Assembly (NCBI GenBank): GCA_946406115.1
Contig: OX291543.1
Span: forward strand, 312,501 to 376,500
DNA: 64,000 nucleotides
Source: Apoda limacodes
Lineage: Eukaryota > Arthropoda > Insecta > Lepidoptera > Limacodidae
Reading direction: 5' to 3'
Below the pieces are notes generated by a model. That model was not told the DNA's origin. It worked only from the letters and a program-made list of their open reading frames with translations, and made no database searches. This document shows, one piece after another, positions 39,996 through 51,624 of this stretch; the first letter of the stretch is position 1, and every line of letters starts with the position of its first letter. The position numbers and the translations under genes were made by a program.

Positions 39996-40345
39996 TATAT
40001 GTTAAAAGATACAGGTTCATTTATTACTGACTTCAAAACGGAGGAGGTTTTATGTTCGTTGTGTATATTTTGTATGTGTGTTCGTCGATTTCTCCGTCAA
40101 TTGTGGATCGATTCAAAAATTATTTTTTTTTTTCAAAAGAGCGTACTTTCGAGATGGTTCCATTGTCACCAAGTCATGATCATTATAAAAATAAAACCCA
40201 GAAAATTATAAAAATAAAACCCAGAAAATTATGAAAAAAGTAGCATTCTTATTTTTATTTTTCAATTCTAAATTGATACCCAAATATTTAATACGATTTG
40301 TAAATCCGAAAGAAAATAAAAATACATCATTTACATAAAAAAAAA
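39996..40345. other. No gene; short A/T-rich repeats
   Basis: Contains a direct duplication ataaaacccagaaaatta at 40,190 and 40,212. Nothing else. Confidence 0.4.
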
Positions 40346-40349
40346 AAAT

Positions 40350-40440
40350 TTGATAGGGGTCGAGATTGAACCACAGCCTTTATGAGCCCAAGACCATTAC
40401 CTAACGGATTACACTACAGAGCGTTAGTTATTAGGTTTGA
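40350..40440 (-). repeat. tRNA-derived SINE head
   Basis: The minus strand has ggttcaatctcgacccctat (B-box-like) preceded by ctgtagtgtaatccgttagg (A-box-like) at roughly the spacing found in tRNA genes. The acceptor stem does not pair well, so a SINE rather than a tRNA gene. Confidence 0.5.
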
Positions 40441-41021
40441 ATCTAATGTATCAGTACTTAAAAATATGGTGTGTTTGCAAATAATATAACGCGTTACCGT
40501 GGCGCTACCTATCATTTTCTTTGTAAACTAATAACACGTATCATGAAGTGACATTCGATTTGATTCTTTATAGTATATAATAAGATGGCGGTATTATAGT
40601 GACAACTTTTTTAAAATCAATTTTCTGTAAATAAACATGAGGCTGCTCTGTTTTAATTAAAAAAAAAAAATATAGAAGAGTATTCAAATAAGCTTATAAT
40701 AAATGGAAATAGTATATAATTGTTGTGTCGGTTTCAGAAATATTCATAAAAAATGTAAATCATCACAACGAAGTTTTTTTCATTGATAAGTAAATATGAT
40801 TGTGAGCATCTTTAAGGGTTGACTCGTGCAAGTGATTGACGCTCGACGAATGCCCAACGTCTAGTGTTATCATCTATGCGCTTGTCGCCTGTGCCTATGT
40901 TGTCTTTGAACTCTAGTACGACTTGGGCAGTCCGAAAGTGTTTACTAGACTGACATAGTACGAAATCAGAAATCTAAAACAGAAATCTAATACAGAAATC
41001 TAAAACCGAAGGGGGGGGGGC
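40441..41021. other. No gene seen
   Basis: AT-rich with a poly-G run (10 G) at ~41,011. The region ends where RTE sequence begins. Confidence 0.3.
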
Positions 41022-43425
41022 AGCAACTTCGAGTGTAGAGTTTCCAACAGTTAATGCAGTGGGTGCTACATGGCCATTCGACATGATCTTCGTCTTGTCC
41101 ATGTTCATCTTGAGGCCCACTCGTTGGGAAGATTTACTGAGGCTTTCGAGCATTGTGCTAAGGTCCTCCATCGATTCTGCCATGAACACAATATCGTCGG
41201 TAAACCGACATTACCCATGTACTTGCCATTAACATTGATGCCAAAGCCGTCCCAGTCAAGAAGCTTAAAGCATCTTCCAACGCATTTCGGAGATATGACA
41301 TCTCCCTGTCTTACACCTCTCTGCCGTTGGATCGGTTTCGAGTTATGATCCTGGAGACAGACTGAGATGGTGGCGTTATCGTACAAGCATTTTAGCACCT
41401 CAATATACCTGTAGAGCCTGTAGCACTGCCCATATTTCCACCGAATCGAAGGCTTTCTGATAGTCCACAAACGCTAAGCAAAGGGGCCGATTATACTCTT
41501 CTGACTTCTGTATAATGCCACAGCGTATGTATGTGGTCTACAATACTATAGCTTCTTGGGAAACCGGCTTGTTCGGGAGGCTGGAAGTTGTCGAACTTGC
41601 GAGCGAGACGGTTCGTAATCACTCTTGAAAACAGCTTATCAACATGGCTCAAAAGCGTGATGGGTCTGTAATTCTTAAGAAGGGTATTGTCACCTTTTTT
41701 GAAGAAAAGCACCACCACGCCCCCGTGCCATGCTTGTGGCGAAGTACCTTCGAGTATGACGGTGTTAAAGAGCTTCTGAAGGACTTTGAGTACCGGTTTT
41801 CCACCCGCTTTCAGAAGCTCAGTTGTAACTCCATCATCACCCGGTGCCTTATTGTTCTTAAGCTGTTTGAGAGCCAAACTAATCTCGTACAAGCTGACGT
41901 CCGGGATGTCCTCGGTATAGTGTCGAGTCAGCCTAGCTCTAGGGTACTGGACTGCCAACTGGTTTCGATGTCGAAGTGTATAACTGTCCATAGAATTTCT
42001 CGATCTCCTCCAAAACCTCTGGTCCAGACGAAACAATGCTGCCGTCCTCCGTCTTCAGCCTTGCCAGACGACTTCGCCCACTAGCCAGAACTCTCGCGAA
42101 CACTTTGGAACCTTTGTTCCTCCTCAATATGTAATGTATTAAAGTGGCGTTTGTTGCGTGCAAGTTATTTTGAGATCTGTCTATTAAGCCGCCGATATGA
42201 CACTGCATCATCCGAAGACTGCAGCCTAAGGTTTCGTCTTTCGTCCATAAGTCTTAGAGTCTGGTCCGAGTGTCTTTTTGCTCTATTTGTATGGCAGGTT
42301 TTAAAGAACTTAGACCCAACCGTATGGACAGTTTCTACAAACATGTCGTTGGTATCATCCACTGATGCGTCTTCCTTTAAGCATTCAAAGCGATTTTTGA
42401 GTTGGAGCTGAAAGTTTCCTGGGTTTTCGATTTGGATGGTTGAGGTTCAATGTGCCTCTTACCATACGGTGATCACTCCCGGTTTTGACTGTGTGGATTA
42501 CAGAGATATCATTGAACACTTGCTTTTCCGTTGACATGATGAAGTTGTGGCGTAACCTGTTAAAATAATAAAGAATATAAATTATTATTACATAATAAAT
42601 AAATATAAAACATAAATAATACCTAAAAAGGAAATAAATATATTGCATATTAAATGTATACTTACCAACGCCGATATGTCGTGTCGTAAGATCGTATGGT
42701 AATAAATGTCTCACGCACTGCGATAAGGAGACATCACGTACGCCCAACCGGGCGCGCCCAGTACAAGGCGCAGCCTTTCACCAATCTTCGCCCAACAGAC
42801 CTCGCGTGCGCATACATATCGCTTGCCGCAGTGTCGCGTAGATACGCTATTGCAATTGTAACTAATAAGGACTTTCTTCTTCTTGCTTCATAATTCTATT
42901 CTTACTGTGCTGTGCTACTTATATACTGTGCTTATCGCTTACTGCTTTGTGTATAAGCTGAACTGTGTAGCTGTATTAAATAAACATTGAACCAGTGGAC
43001 GTAAGTTGTTGTTTTCCTTCAGACCAACACCATGGACCACTACAAAGTCAATCTCATTCTTTGTGCAACCATCCGGACTCATCCAGGTCCACCTTCTGTG
43101 GGGGCCATTCTTGAAAAAAGAATTCATGATAAAGAGGCCTTCCTTTTCCATGAAGTCGGCGAGCATCTGCCCTCTGGAGTTCCGTTGTCGATATCCGAAT
43201 TGCCCCACTCTCAGCTCATTACCACTTCGTTTGCCTAGTTAGTTGAGAACTATCGTGTCCTGTCCCTGTCTTCGGACCTCCGATAGGCCTATAACGTCCC
43301 AGCGTAACTTGCTTGTAGCTTCCAGTTCTACTATGTTCTCGTCTGCCCTCAGCGTACGTGCATTGTAGGTTGCCAGGTCCAGTCGTCGGTGTTGGTAGCC
43401 GGATCTCTGCCGGGGATTCTTCGCA
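41022..43425 (-). mobile_element. RTE-clade LINE, second copy, interrupted
   Basis: The minus strand begins at ~43,425 with the endonuclease (LDLATYNARTL, KLRWDVIGLSEVRRQG, QMLADFMEKEGLFIMNSFF, TKNEIDF). A 500-bp insertion follows. Then come MSTEKQVFNDISVI and TGSDHRMVRGTLNLNHPNR, the RT part of ORF 42,036-41,491 (KQLKNNKAPGDDGVTTELLK, NYRPITLLSHVDKLFSRVI) and, after frameshifts, QRQRGVRQGDVISPK and KINMDKT-like text. It stops at 41,022, so the 3' quarter present in the copy at 16-17.3 kb is missing. Confidence 0.88.
42545..43044. mobile_element. Unclassified 500-bp insertion in the RTE endonuclease
   Basis: Splits the RTE codons for NEIDF and the following Met-Ser-Thr-Glu. The bases aag occur on both sides (42,542-42,544 and 43,045-43,047) and may be a target duplication. 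The ends (ttgtggcg and accactaca) are weakly inverted. Inside lie a (C+G)-richer middle and attaaataaacattgaacc near the right end, resembling a poly(A) signal of a solo LTR. The class is unresolved. Confidence 0.5.
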
Positions 43426-43903
43426 TTGTATATTTATTCAACTGTTTATATATCAATTTTGGTAAACAACTCTCACCTTCAAAATTTTAGTAAAGCCTAA
43501 ATCTTGACATAACTACAATTTAAATCTATTGAAGCTTATTTTTTGCACTGTTTAACAAAACCGGGATGAACACTGGAGATAATTTATTTTACTTCCCAAA
43601 TAATTCGATTTACTTATGTTTATAGAATCATCATAAAAAAATGAATAGTAAAATTTTCATTCATTAATTTCAGAAATTACGTAATAGTAAATTTTTTTTT
43701 TAAAAAAAAACCAAGTTTTGTCTGAAATCAGTAATAAACTTAGACTTAAAAACTGCCTTACGGAATACATTCAAAACTTTTAAAAATATAAATTTGTTTT
43801 AAACGTATGTGTAATCAACAGTAAATGAAAATATCAACATGAATTCGTGCGGTATAGGCTACAGATAAAAGTGAGTTATATTATGATGTAGTTTATATAG
43901 TTC
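43426..43903. other. No gene seen
   Basis: AT-rich flank between the RTE copy and the long inverted repeat. Confidence 0.35.
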
Positions 43904-44945
43904 GTATCTCTCCCAAAGACGATTACAGTTTACATGCAGCAGTACGCGAGCTGATGCTGTACTACTCACACCTTTGAAACTAAAAAAATGCTTTTTAAAA
44001 TTAAAGTTATTGACTACCTACTGATATGGACACCTCCATATTACCCGCTTCTGACTATCATTATTTAAATTTCGGGATCTTTAAGAGTGGGTGGGAACGA
44101 AATCATCTTCTCGCTTAAAAAATAAATTAATATTACTACTTAAGATATAGTTTAAGAGCCTATTTTTATCCTTTCTGACTGCCATTACGTTTTTTTGTGG
44201 TGTCCAACGCACTCGTCAATTTCATCGTCTTTAAAAATAAGTATTTAATAGTCATAAAAGGACTCTGAGAAAAGTTTTAAAACTCGTAACAAAACGAAGA
44301 GGATTTTTGTCAGCTGTAAGCACACGGTGTTTAAAGTCAAAGTCAAAAAGATAGTCAAAATTTTTAATTCAAATTAGGATTTTACAAACACTTCTAAATC
44401 GTCAAAGTTATGATATACTATTTTTTGCATTGCTTGCAATTTTGCATGTTCTACTGTGCATTCAGATTATAATTTAGACAGTTATCTAAAACTTCAAGGT
44501 GAGTTTAAATAGTAAAGGACCAAATTACTGAATCAAATTATCAATTAATTGGATTATAATAATGAAAACACATGGAATATTGTTCAAGCAAATGTAATTA
44601 AAGATATTATTATAATGTAGCAAAAAAACGAAGCATTATTTCTTGATTAATGTGCGACATATGTGCACATCCAAATTAAATTATCCCGGCGTATATCGCA
44701 TGTGGATATCTACCTACTTACATTTTGTCATAAAATAAATCTTTGGAATGTCCCGACGTACCGATATTGTGTGTGTAAACCTTAAATTTTCAATAAATAA
44801 ATCCAATCATTGCAATAACCCGACGTATATTGCGTGTGGATAATCATCGCAATATGCAGACGTATAACGTGTGTGGATAACTAATTTTTGTCATAAAATA
44901 AATGTTATGTTGGATTCCTACATTTCGTCATAAAATAAATACCGT
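43904..44945. repeat. Left arm of a long inverted repeat
   Basis: The arm starts gtatctctcccaaagacgat and pairs with the reverse complement of 48,290-49,139. Several long blocks match: cagtttacatgcagcagtac, ccaacgcactcgtcaattt, aacttcaaggtgagttt, tagtaaaggaccaaat, aacgaagcattatttcttga. It contains an extra LINE-tail-like insertion at ~44,330-44,430 and an internal duplication near 44,050-44,180, so the arms differ in length. Confidence 0.9.
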
Positions 44946-44954
44946 TATTGAAAG

Positions 44955-46556
44955 TAAGTAGCCGTGGGCATCATTTAAAGCAATTCCTCAGAACATATCC
45001 CATTGTACAAGCGGTAGAACACACACAGGGAGGCAAAGTCTCTCCTCAGACTTAAGGGCTCGATACCGCAAGTGAGTTTGGGATCGTCGACAATTCTCAC
45101 AGCCCGTCGTTGAACCGAGTCAAAAGGGCCAAGCTTGTATCCGAGTGCACCCGCCCAGAGATGGCAGCAGTACTCCATATGGGGCCGAACTTGCGACTTG
45201 TAAAGTAACAACCTTTGCCCCGACGTGAAGTACTGCTTCGCTCTGTTGAGTACACCAAGTTTTTGGACGCAAGTTTCACCTTATCTTGTAAATGATCTCG
45301 GAACTGAACATCGCTGGAGATGTCGACACCAAGGATCCCAATGCTCTTGGAGATGGAGAGCGGAGTGTTCTGGAATTGTGGGACCACAGTGGAGTTTTCT
45401 TAGCGGTGAACGCGCACACTTGTGTCTTTGTAGGGTTGAATCGGAACAAGTTTACCCGTCCCCAGTCAGAGACCTGGGATAGTGTGGTCTCGATTTGAGA
45501 CACAAGTTCTCCGCGGTTTTCCTCCACAACAGAACGAGGGATGTTTGCACGACCCTTGTAAAAGCGGCTCCAGTACTGTCATCTGCATAGCAATGTATGT
45601 TGTTGATGTCCAACATGTCATTGATATGCAGTAGAAACAGCGTAGGAGAATGCACAGAGCTTTGCGGGACACCAGCATTAATGTCCATGCTATCAGAGCA
45701 ACTACCGTCAACTACGGTTCGTATGCGTCTGCCGAACAAAAAGCTAGCCACCCATTTGTACAAACCCTCGGGCACTCCGTAAGATGGCAACTTCGATAGA
45801 AGACCCCGGTGCCAGACCCGATCGAACGCCTTCGCTATGTCCAGGCTACATGCCAATGCCTCCCCCTGACTCTCAATGGCTAGTGCCCATCGGTGTGTGA
45901 GATACACTAGAAGGTCACCAGTCGAGCGACCGTAGCGAAAGCCATATTGACGGTCACTGACCAGATCGTGTACTTCTAGGTATCTTAGAAGCTGTGTGTT
46001 GATCACACGCTCCATCACCTTAGAGAGGAGAGAGGTAATAGCGATAGGCCTGTAATTCGATGGATCTGATCTATCGCCCTTTCTGGGCACCAGGTGCACA
46101 TTCGCAGTCTTCCATGAAGACGGAAATTGCCTAGTGTGGTAGGAAAGCGCGAAGAGGCGCGTGAGTACAAGACATAACTCATGAGCACACTGCTTAAGCA
46201 CCACTGCTGGTATACCGTCTGGCCCACTCGACTTATGAACGTCTAGAGAAAGCAACGCCCGCCTGACCTCCCGCTGCGTTATGGAGATTCCCGGCATGGT
46301 CTTACCGCTCCACGGTATAGTAGGTGGTACAGCGCCTTCATCGTTCATTTTCGAGTTCGAGGCAAAGAGACTGCCCAGTAGATCGGCTTTCTCTTTAGCA
46401 CTATGGGCCAAGTCACCATCGGTCTTTCGCAGTGGTGGTAACGACGACTGGCAAAAGTTCCCTTCGGCAGCTTTGGCAAGCGACCAGAAAGCACGACTTC
46501 CAGAAGGATGGCTCGCAAGTCGCCCACCATACCAGCAAGGATTGTCTCAGTGACTG
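44955..46556 (-). mobile_element. Daphne-like LINE, third copy, truncated at both ends
   Basis: The minus strand matches the ORF at 2,833-5,799. ORF 46,411-45,452 has HKSSGPDGIPAVVLKQC, NYRPIAITSLLSKVMERV, LDIAKAFDRVWH, GVPQSSVHSPTLF and YADDSTGAAF. After frameshifts, MEYCCHLWAGALGY follows. It lacks about 120 bp of the family 3' end at 44,955, has a ~235-bp deletion at 46,528-46,530 and ends 5' at ~46,556. It lies in the loop of the long inverted repeat. Confidence 0.9.
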
Positions 46557-46625
46557 CGGCAAACAAGCACACGGTCCGCCTGATGGTAAGCGGTCACCGC
46601 GGCCTATGGACGCTTGTAACACAAA
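46557..46625 (-). mobile_element. Separate Daphne-like LINE 3' tail
   Basis: acggtccgcctgatggtaag and ggcctatggacgcttgtaac match the family 3' end and belong to another copy abutting the truncated one. Confidence 0.7.
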
Positions 46626-48289
46626 CCTATTAATACTGATAGAAATGTGACTGCACTAAACGCGAAGAACGTAATGAGCCAAGAGCATATGCCTATGCCT
46701 AGGCATATGCCATGCACACTATGCTAGACAACCAAAAATTACTCCAACTCCGAACTTAAAATGGGAATAAACTCCATAGCGGACGTGGGACGGCACCGAC
46801 TAGAATGTTATACTAACATACTGCGTAAGCAAATAAAGTAGAACAAATCCATAAATGCAAAGGCAAAGACACGGACTAGGACACAGAATTTATTATAGAA
46901 ATAAAATTCAACGAACACGGACAATGATTAGTATTTTGTAATATATTGTAAGCTAACAGACAATTAATTAAACTATTAAGAATTTTAATTAAATAAATTT
47001 AGCCAGTCTAAATACCATAACGTTATCAAAAAAAATGAAATTATCTCAAAACATTAGAGAAAAAATAAAAATATACAAAGGATGGTTACCTCAAGATTTT
47101 GTTCTGGTATACCTATTGATTTTAATTATTTTAAAAAATACACAACAATACACATACATATATCCATAGTCTTAGTAAATAAATAAATTATTATTAAAAT
47201 TATCTGTGTAAAAAGCGTAATCTGGAATTTTTCATTTGATGTCTATATTACATGTTTGACTTGATTCCAATTAAACTACTAAATTTCTGAATTCGACATA
47301 AGATGTTTGAACGTGGACGTTCCGATTTTCGCACCATATTTACTCTATGTTTCTAATGTGTAACTTGTATGCCGCTCATTTGATTAATATAGGCGATGTC
47401 TGTTATTTTGTGTATATGTGGTCTTTTCTTATTAAAAAACTGAATAGAATTCGAAACAATTTCCACAGTATATACGTATATAACATTCCACAGTAAATGT
47501 AATGATAAGTAGTTGAGCTTTGTTATTTATGTAGGTATCAAACTAAACCCCAACCCATAACCGAAAAGTCACTTAGGTAATCGTTTATAATATATAATGT
47601 AGTAAAGTCACGTATATAATGTAAATAAATTATCAGATTAGTTAAATGCCAAAAAAAAGTTTTCAACCATGGGGTTGATGGGGTTCCGCAGGAAGATGGA
47701 AATGTTGAAATTAAATAATTGATCTTGTTATCTATTTTAGTATTTCACACATAGCTTATAACAGAAAAATATTTTTGGCTATAAAAGGCTAATTAGGTAA
47801 TTTACCAATTGACTAGAATCATTTAAACATTTAGGTAAATGTGTTTCTGCTGACTAATGTTTTGTAACATTTAATTCAGCAAATGCTAATTTAATCAAAA
47901 GATAAATAAGATAAACGTACAATACTCAGTTTTTGTAAGTAGATAAACTTAGATTTTTTAGATAAAATTTATTACCTTAAGCCGTTAATCAAATAAAATT
48001 TAAAAAATCGTGTTGTTTATCATGCTGTGTATATTGTCTGAAAACTTTCTAGTTTGCGTTGGGAAATACCCCGAAATAGCTGCAACATATAGTGTGCAGG
48101 TTTTTGTTAGCTGTTTCCATTAGTTGTAATGGTAACTCAGCATGGGATCTCATTTGTAATATATAACGGCAATTGGGTATTCGTACATTAATATTTTACC
48201 ACACACATACGTCGGGACATTAATGTTGAGTTATCATAACCATCCTCACACGATAAACGTAGGAATATTTCAATAATTGTAACGTAGCT
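46626..48289. other. Loop of the long inverted repeat, no gene recognised
   Basis: AT-rich, no credible ORF. It contains the 14-bp palindrome tatgcctaggcata near 46,690-46,710. Towards the right end it holds further diverged copies of a cacacatacgtcggga motif (48,200) that is clustered in the right arm. Confidence 0.45.
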
Positions 48290-49139
48290 ATCTAACATGG
48301 TATCTATTTTATGACAAAATTAAGTTATCCACACACGCTATACGTCGGGATATTGCAATGATTATCCACACACGGTATACGTCGGAATATTGCAGTGATT
48401 GGATTTATTTATTGAAATAATGTAGGTACACAATATCGGTGCGTCGAGACATTCCAAAGATAAATTTTATGACAAAATGTAGAAGTAGATAGGTATCACA
48501 CGCGGTATATGCCGGGATAACTTAATTTAGATGTGTACATATGTCCCACATAGATCAAGAAGTAATGCTTCGTTTTCTTGCTACATTATAATAATGTCGT
48601 AGTTACATTTGCTCAAACAATATTCCATGTCCAATAAAAAAAAAAACGATTTAAGAAGGAAGATGTAAACTAATTAATTGATCATTTAATTGAGTTATTT
48701 GGTCCTTTACTATTTATTTCTAACAAATCGCTTTAAAACTCACCTTGAAGTTTAAGACAACTATCTAAATTATTATCTGACTGCGCAGTAGAACAACGTG
48801 TGCGTAGATAACCAAATTCCTGTTCGTTTTATCACGAGTTTTCTAACTTTTCACCGAAGCACTATTCCTAACGCCTTTCCTTTTATGACTATTAAAGACT
48901 TATTTTAAAATTATGTTTGAAGACGAACAAATTGACGAGTGCGTTGGACAGCACAAAAACACGTAAATGGCAGTCAGAAGCGGGCAATATGGAGGGGTGC
49001 ATATCCGTAGGTAGAGGAAACTACCTACTATGTAAATTTTAATTTTAATAAGCATTTTTATAGCTCAAAAGGTGTGATTTGGACAGCATAATCTTGCGTA
49101 CTGCTGCATGTAAACTGCAATCGTCTTCGGGAGAGATAC
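48290..49139. repeat. Right arm of a long inverted repeat
   Basis: The reverse complement of this arm matches 43,904-44,945. The inner part holds a cluster of ~35-bp motif copies such as ttatccacacacgctatacg followed by tcgggatattgcaatga (48,330 and 48,367 best, others at 48,200, 48,240, 48,430 and 48,503 diverged). Left-arm copies appear at 44,690-44,890 in reverse. Confidence 0.9.
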
Positions 49140-49660
49140 AAAGTAATTATTGTATCTCTTGGCAGACCTAGTTCTTTAGTGGGCTATATAATTATTATGG
49201 CTGGTATAATCTTTGTTCCCACTTCTTCTTTTATAGAAGATTTATCTTTACCTAGCTAATAATGTCCTAGAAACAAGGTCCGTTATTATATTCCTTTCTA
49301 TTGAGGTGATTGAGATTTCTTTTTACCATACATTCCTAACCGGCAAAAGCGGGCCCGTCATTTGGATGTTTTAACATTAATGTACATATTTTTGAAACAC
49401 AACCTAAAGAATTTCACAACGAACACACAATATGTTCACTGTAACATCTAATATAAAAGTATTTACTAACTAGTAATGGTGGTATGATCTAGCTGTAGTT
49501 TAACCCCACGTGGTTCCTAGCTTCTAGTGACCCACAAGCGGAGACTATGACTTCCTCCTTCTCTGGCAGCGTTTCGACAATTTAAACGAGGGCAATTGAA
49601 TGTTCTCTATGTATGGGACCACACACTTTTATCACCACTAACGTATTTAAGTTAAAAACA
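49140..49660. other. No gene seen
   Basis: Flank outside the inverted repeat; no motif I can support. Confidence 0.35.
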
Positions 49661-50836
49661 TGAGGAGTTAGATAAATTTAAAAAAGAGTGTTCCGAAACC
49701 CTGAAAAAACAAGAAAATAGAAACAAAGACTTTATTTCAAAAACAATAAACTTAGAAAAATATTGGAGGTACGAGTGGTAATGCTGGAACATAAAGAACT
49801 CGATTTCGATGTAGAATTAGTTAATGTTAGCAAAAAGGAAGGAGAAAATACACTGGAATTAGTACAGAAATTTGGAAATGAACTAAATTTGAAAACCGAG
49901 GATATTGAAAAGGCACGGAGGACAGGATCAGATAAAAAAACTCTAAACCTATAATAATAACACTGCAAAACAAATCATCTAGAACCCAATGGCTAAAAAG
50001 TCGAAAAACGAGTCTTACAAACCACGCAGTTTTTAATGATAACAACTCGAGAATTTTTATAAACGAACATGTCACTGTTTTGGAAGGCTAAGTCAAAATT
50101 AAATGATAAATATAAATATATTTGGATTTAGAATGCAAAAGTATTAATATGTAAAAATGATGACGAAAAAAAATCCACCACATTCGATTTGAGAATGAAA
50201 TCACACATTTTGCATCATCTTAGCGGCACTTTTCTAAAGGTTTATAGCAACGTGATTACATTAAGGCCTAAAAATGGATTCTAAAATAAATCTTAACGAA
50301 ATAGAATACAAAAAAATAACAGAAATAGACGAATGGAGTGGTTTTATAAACAAACATAATCTAGCACTCAATATTATTCATTCAAATATATTCTCACTAA
50401 AAAAACACTTTGACGAATTACTAGTATTAATTAAGGACTATACACTGGTCCTGGATATTATTTTTCTAACGGAAATAAATATCAAAGAAGATGAACTAGG
50501 TAGCTATAATATAAATGGATACAACATGTTTGCACTAACAAGACAAAATAAACGTGGATGTGGGATATTAATTTATTCAAAAAAATATTTACAACTTATA
50601 ATAAAAAGAGACTGTATCAGTGAGTTCTGTGAAATCGTACACAGAAAGATATCTATGGATAACTATAAAACAGACTTGATTGTTATATACCGACCACCGC
50701 ACACCAACAAACAACACTTTATCACAGAAATAGAAAAATAATTCGCAATATAGACCTACACTCGGATGATATATTACTCGGAGATATCAATATCAATATA
50801 ACGCAAACAAATTGCGGAAACTCTATAGTTAGCAAG
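49660..50836 (+). mobile_element. Jockey/CR1-like LINE, 5' part (ORF1 end and endonuclease)
   Basis: A degenerate ORF1 tail spans about 49,660-50,220 (KEGENTLELVQKFGNELNLK, NKSSRTQWLKSRKTSL, KLNDKYKYIWI). ORF2 starts at 50,274: MDSKINLNEIEYKKITEIDE, LALNIIHSNIFSLKKHFDEL, IIFLTEINIKEDELG and DLIVIYRPPHTNKQHF, an APE-type endonuclease. It stops at 50,741 and is split at 50,836 by a BEL/Pao element. The rest resumes at 57,207. Confidence 0.8.
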
Positions 50837-51001
50837 TGTTGGCAACACTAACATAAAATTAAAAGAATAAACTTCCTTTTTAACCACAAAACAGTTTGTA
50901 GATATATGTGTAAAGGAATTAATAAAAGTGTGTGTGTGTCATCAAACCTATTACCAGCGTTTAATTATAAATACAGTTCACTACAACAACAATCTCCTTC
51001 A
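50837..51001 (+). repeat. BEL/Pao 5' LTR
   Basis: 165 bp, tgttggcaacactaacataa ... caatctccttca. Shares ttaaccacaaaacagtttg and cctattaccagcgttta with the 3' LTR. Confidence 0.92.
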
Positions 51002-51624
51002 TAGTCAATCTCACCGGGAAATTCCAAGAAGAAAGAAATATTCAGATTTCTGCTAAGCGGCGTGTTGGATGATCTACGCTTCAGCAATATCATTCTTATC
51101 TGCAAGCATTCATCACGCTCAGACATCTACAATCTACAACAACTTCATGGATTTGTTTTAAAAAACCCATAAATCAAAGATCTGAAGCAAAATCGTGCAT
51201 TATTGGTATGGAATCAGTAGCCCGCCATCTTGTTTCTTATCAATGCAAGGAAGGATAGCATTAGCAACGCGTTGCAACGTCACAGCAATCGGAGCAATCA
51301 AATCGCCTCACTTCGGACAACTTCGTGTTCGTTCGTTCGTAAATCTCTCACATTTCCGCTGCTTGCGCTAGTTTCACCAGCAGGCAAACGCAGCAGCGAA
51401 CGCCGAGGACGCCGTGTCACATATCGCGGACAATTTGTAGCTCACCTCACACGTTTTGTCAAAGGAAGTCACGAAGAACGGAAGAAAGAAAGCCGCCATT
51501 GCATTCTACTTCAAGAGACCACGCCATATTTTCGCCACGCGTCTTTCTAACTTTTCAATTTTTTTTTTGTTTTGTTGGTGTATTACTATTAAGTACCTAA
51601 TTTTCAAGTGTCGTTGTCTGTGAA
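51002..51624. other. BEL/Pao leader region
   Basis: Between the 5' LTR and gag. A 106-codon Arg/Ser-rich frame at 51,230-51,550 has no family likeness and I treat it as non-coding leader. Confidence 0.5.

Noticed and set aside
51230..51550. Arg/Ser-rich frame in the BEL/Pao leader
   Set aside because: No likeness to gag; sits between LTR and gag start and looks like leader RNA.
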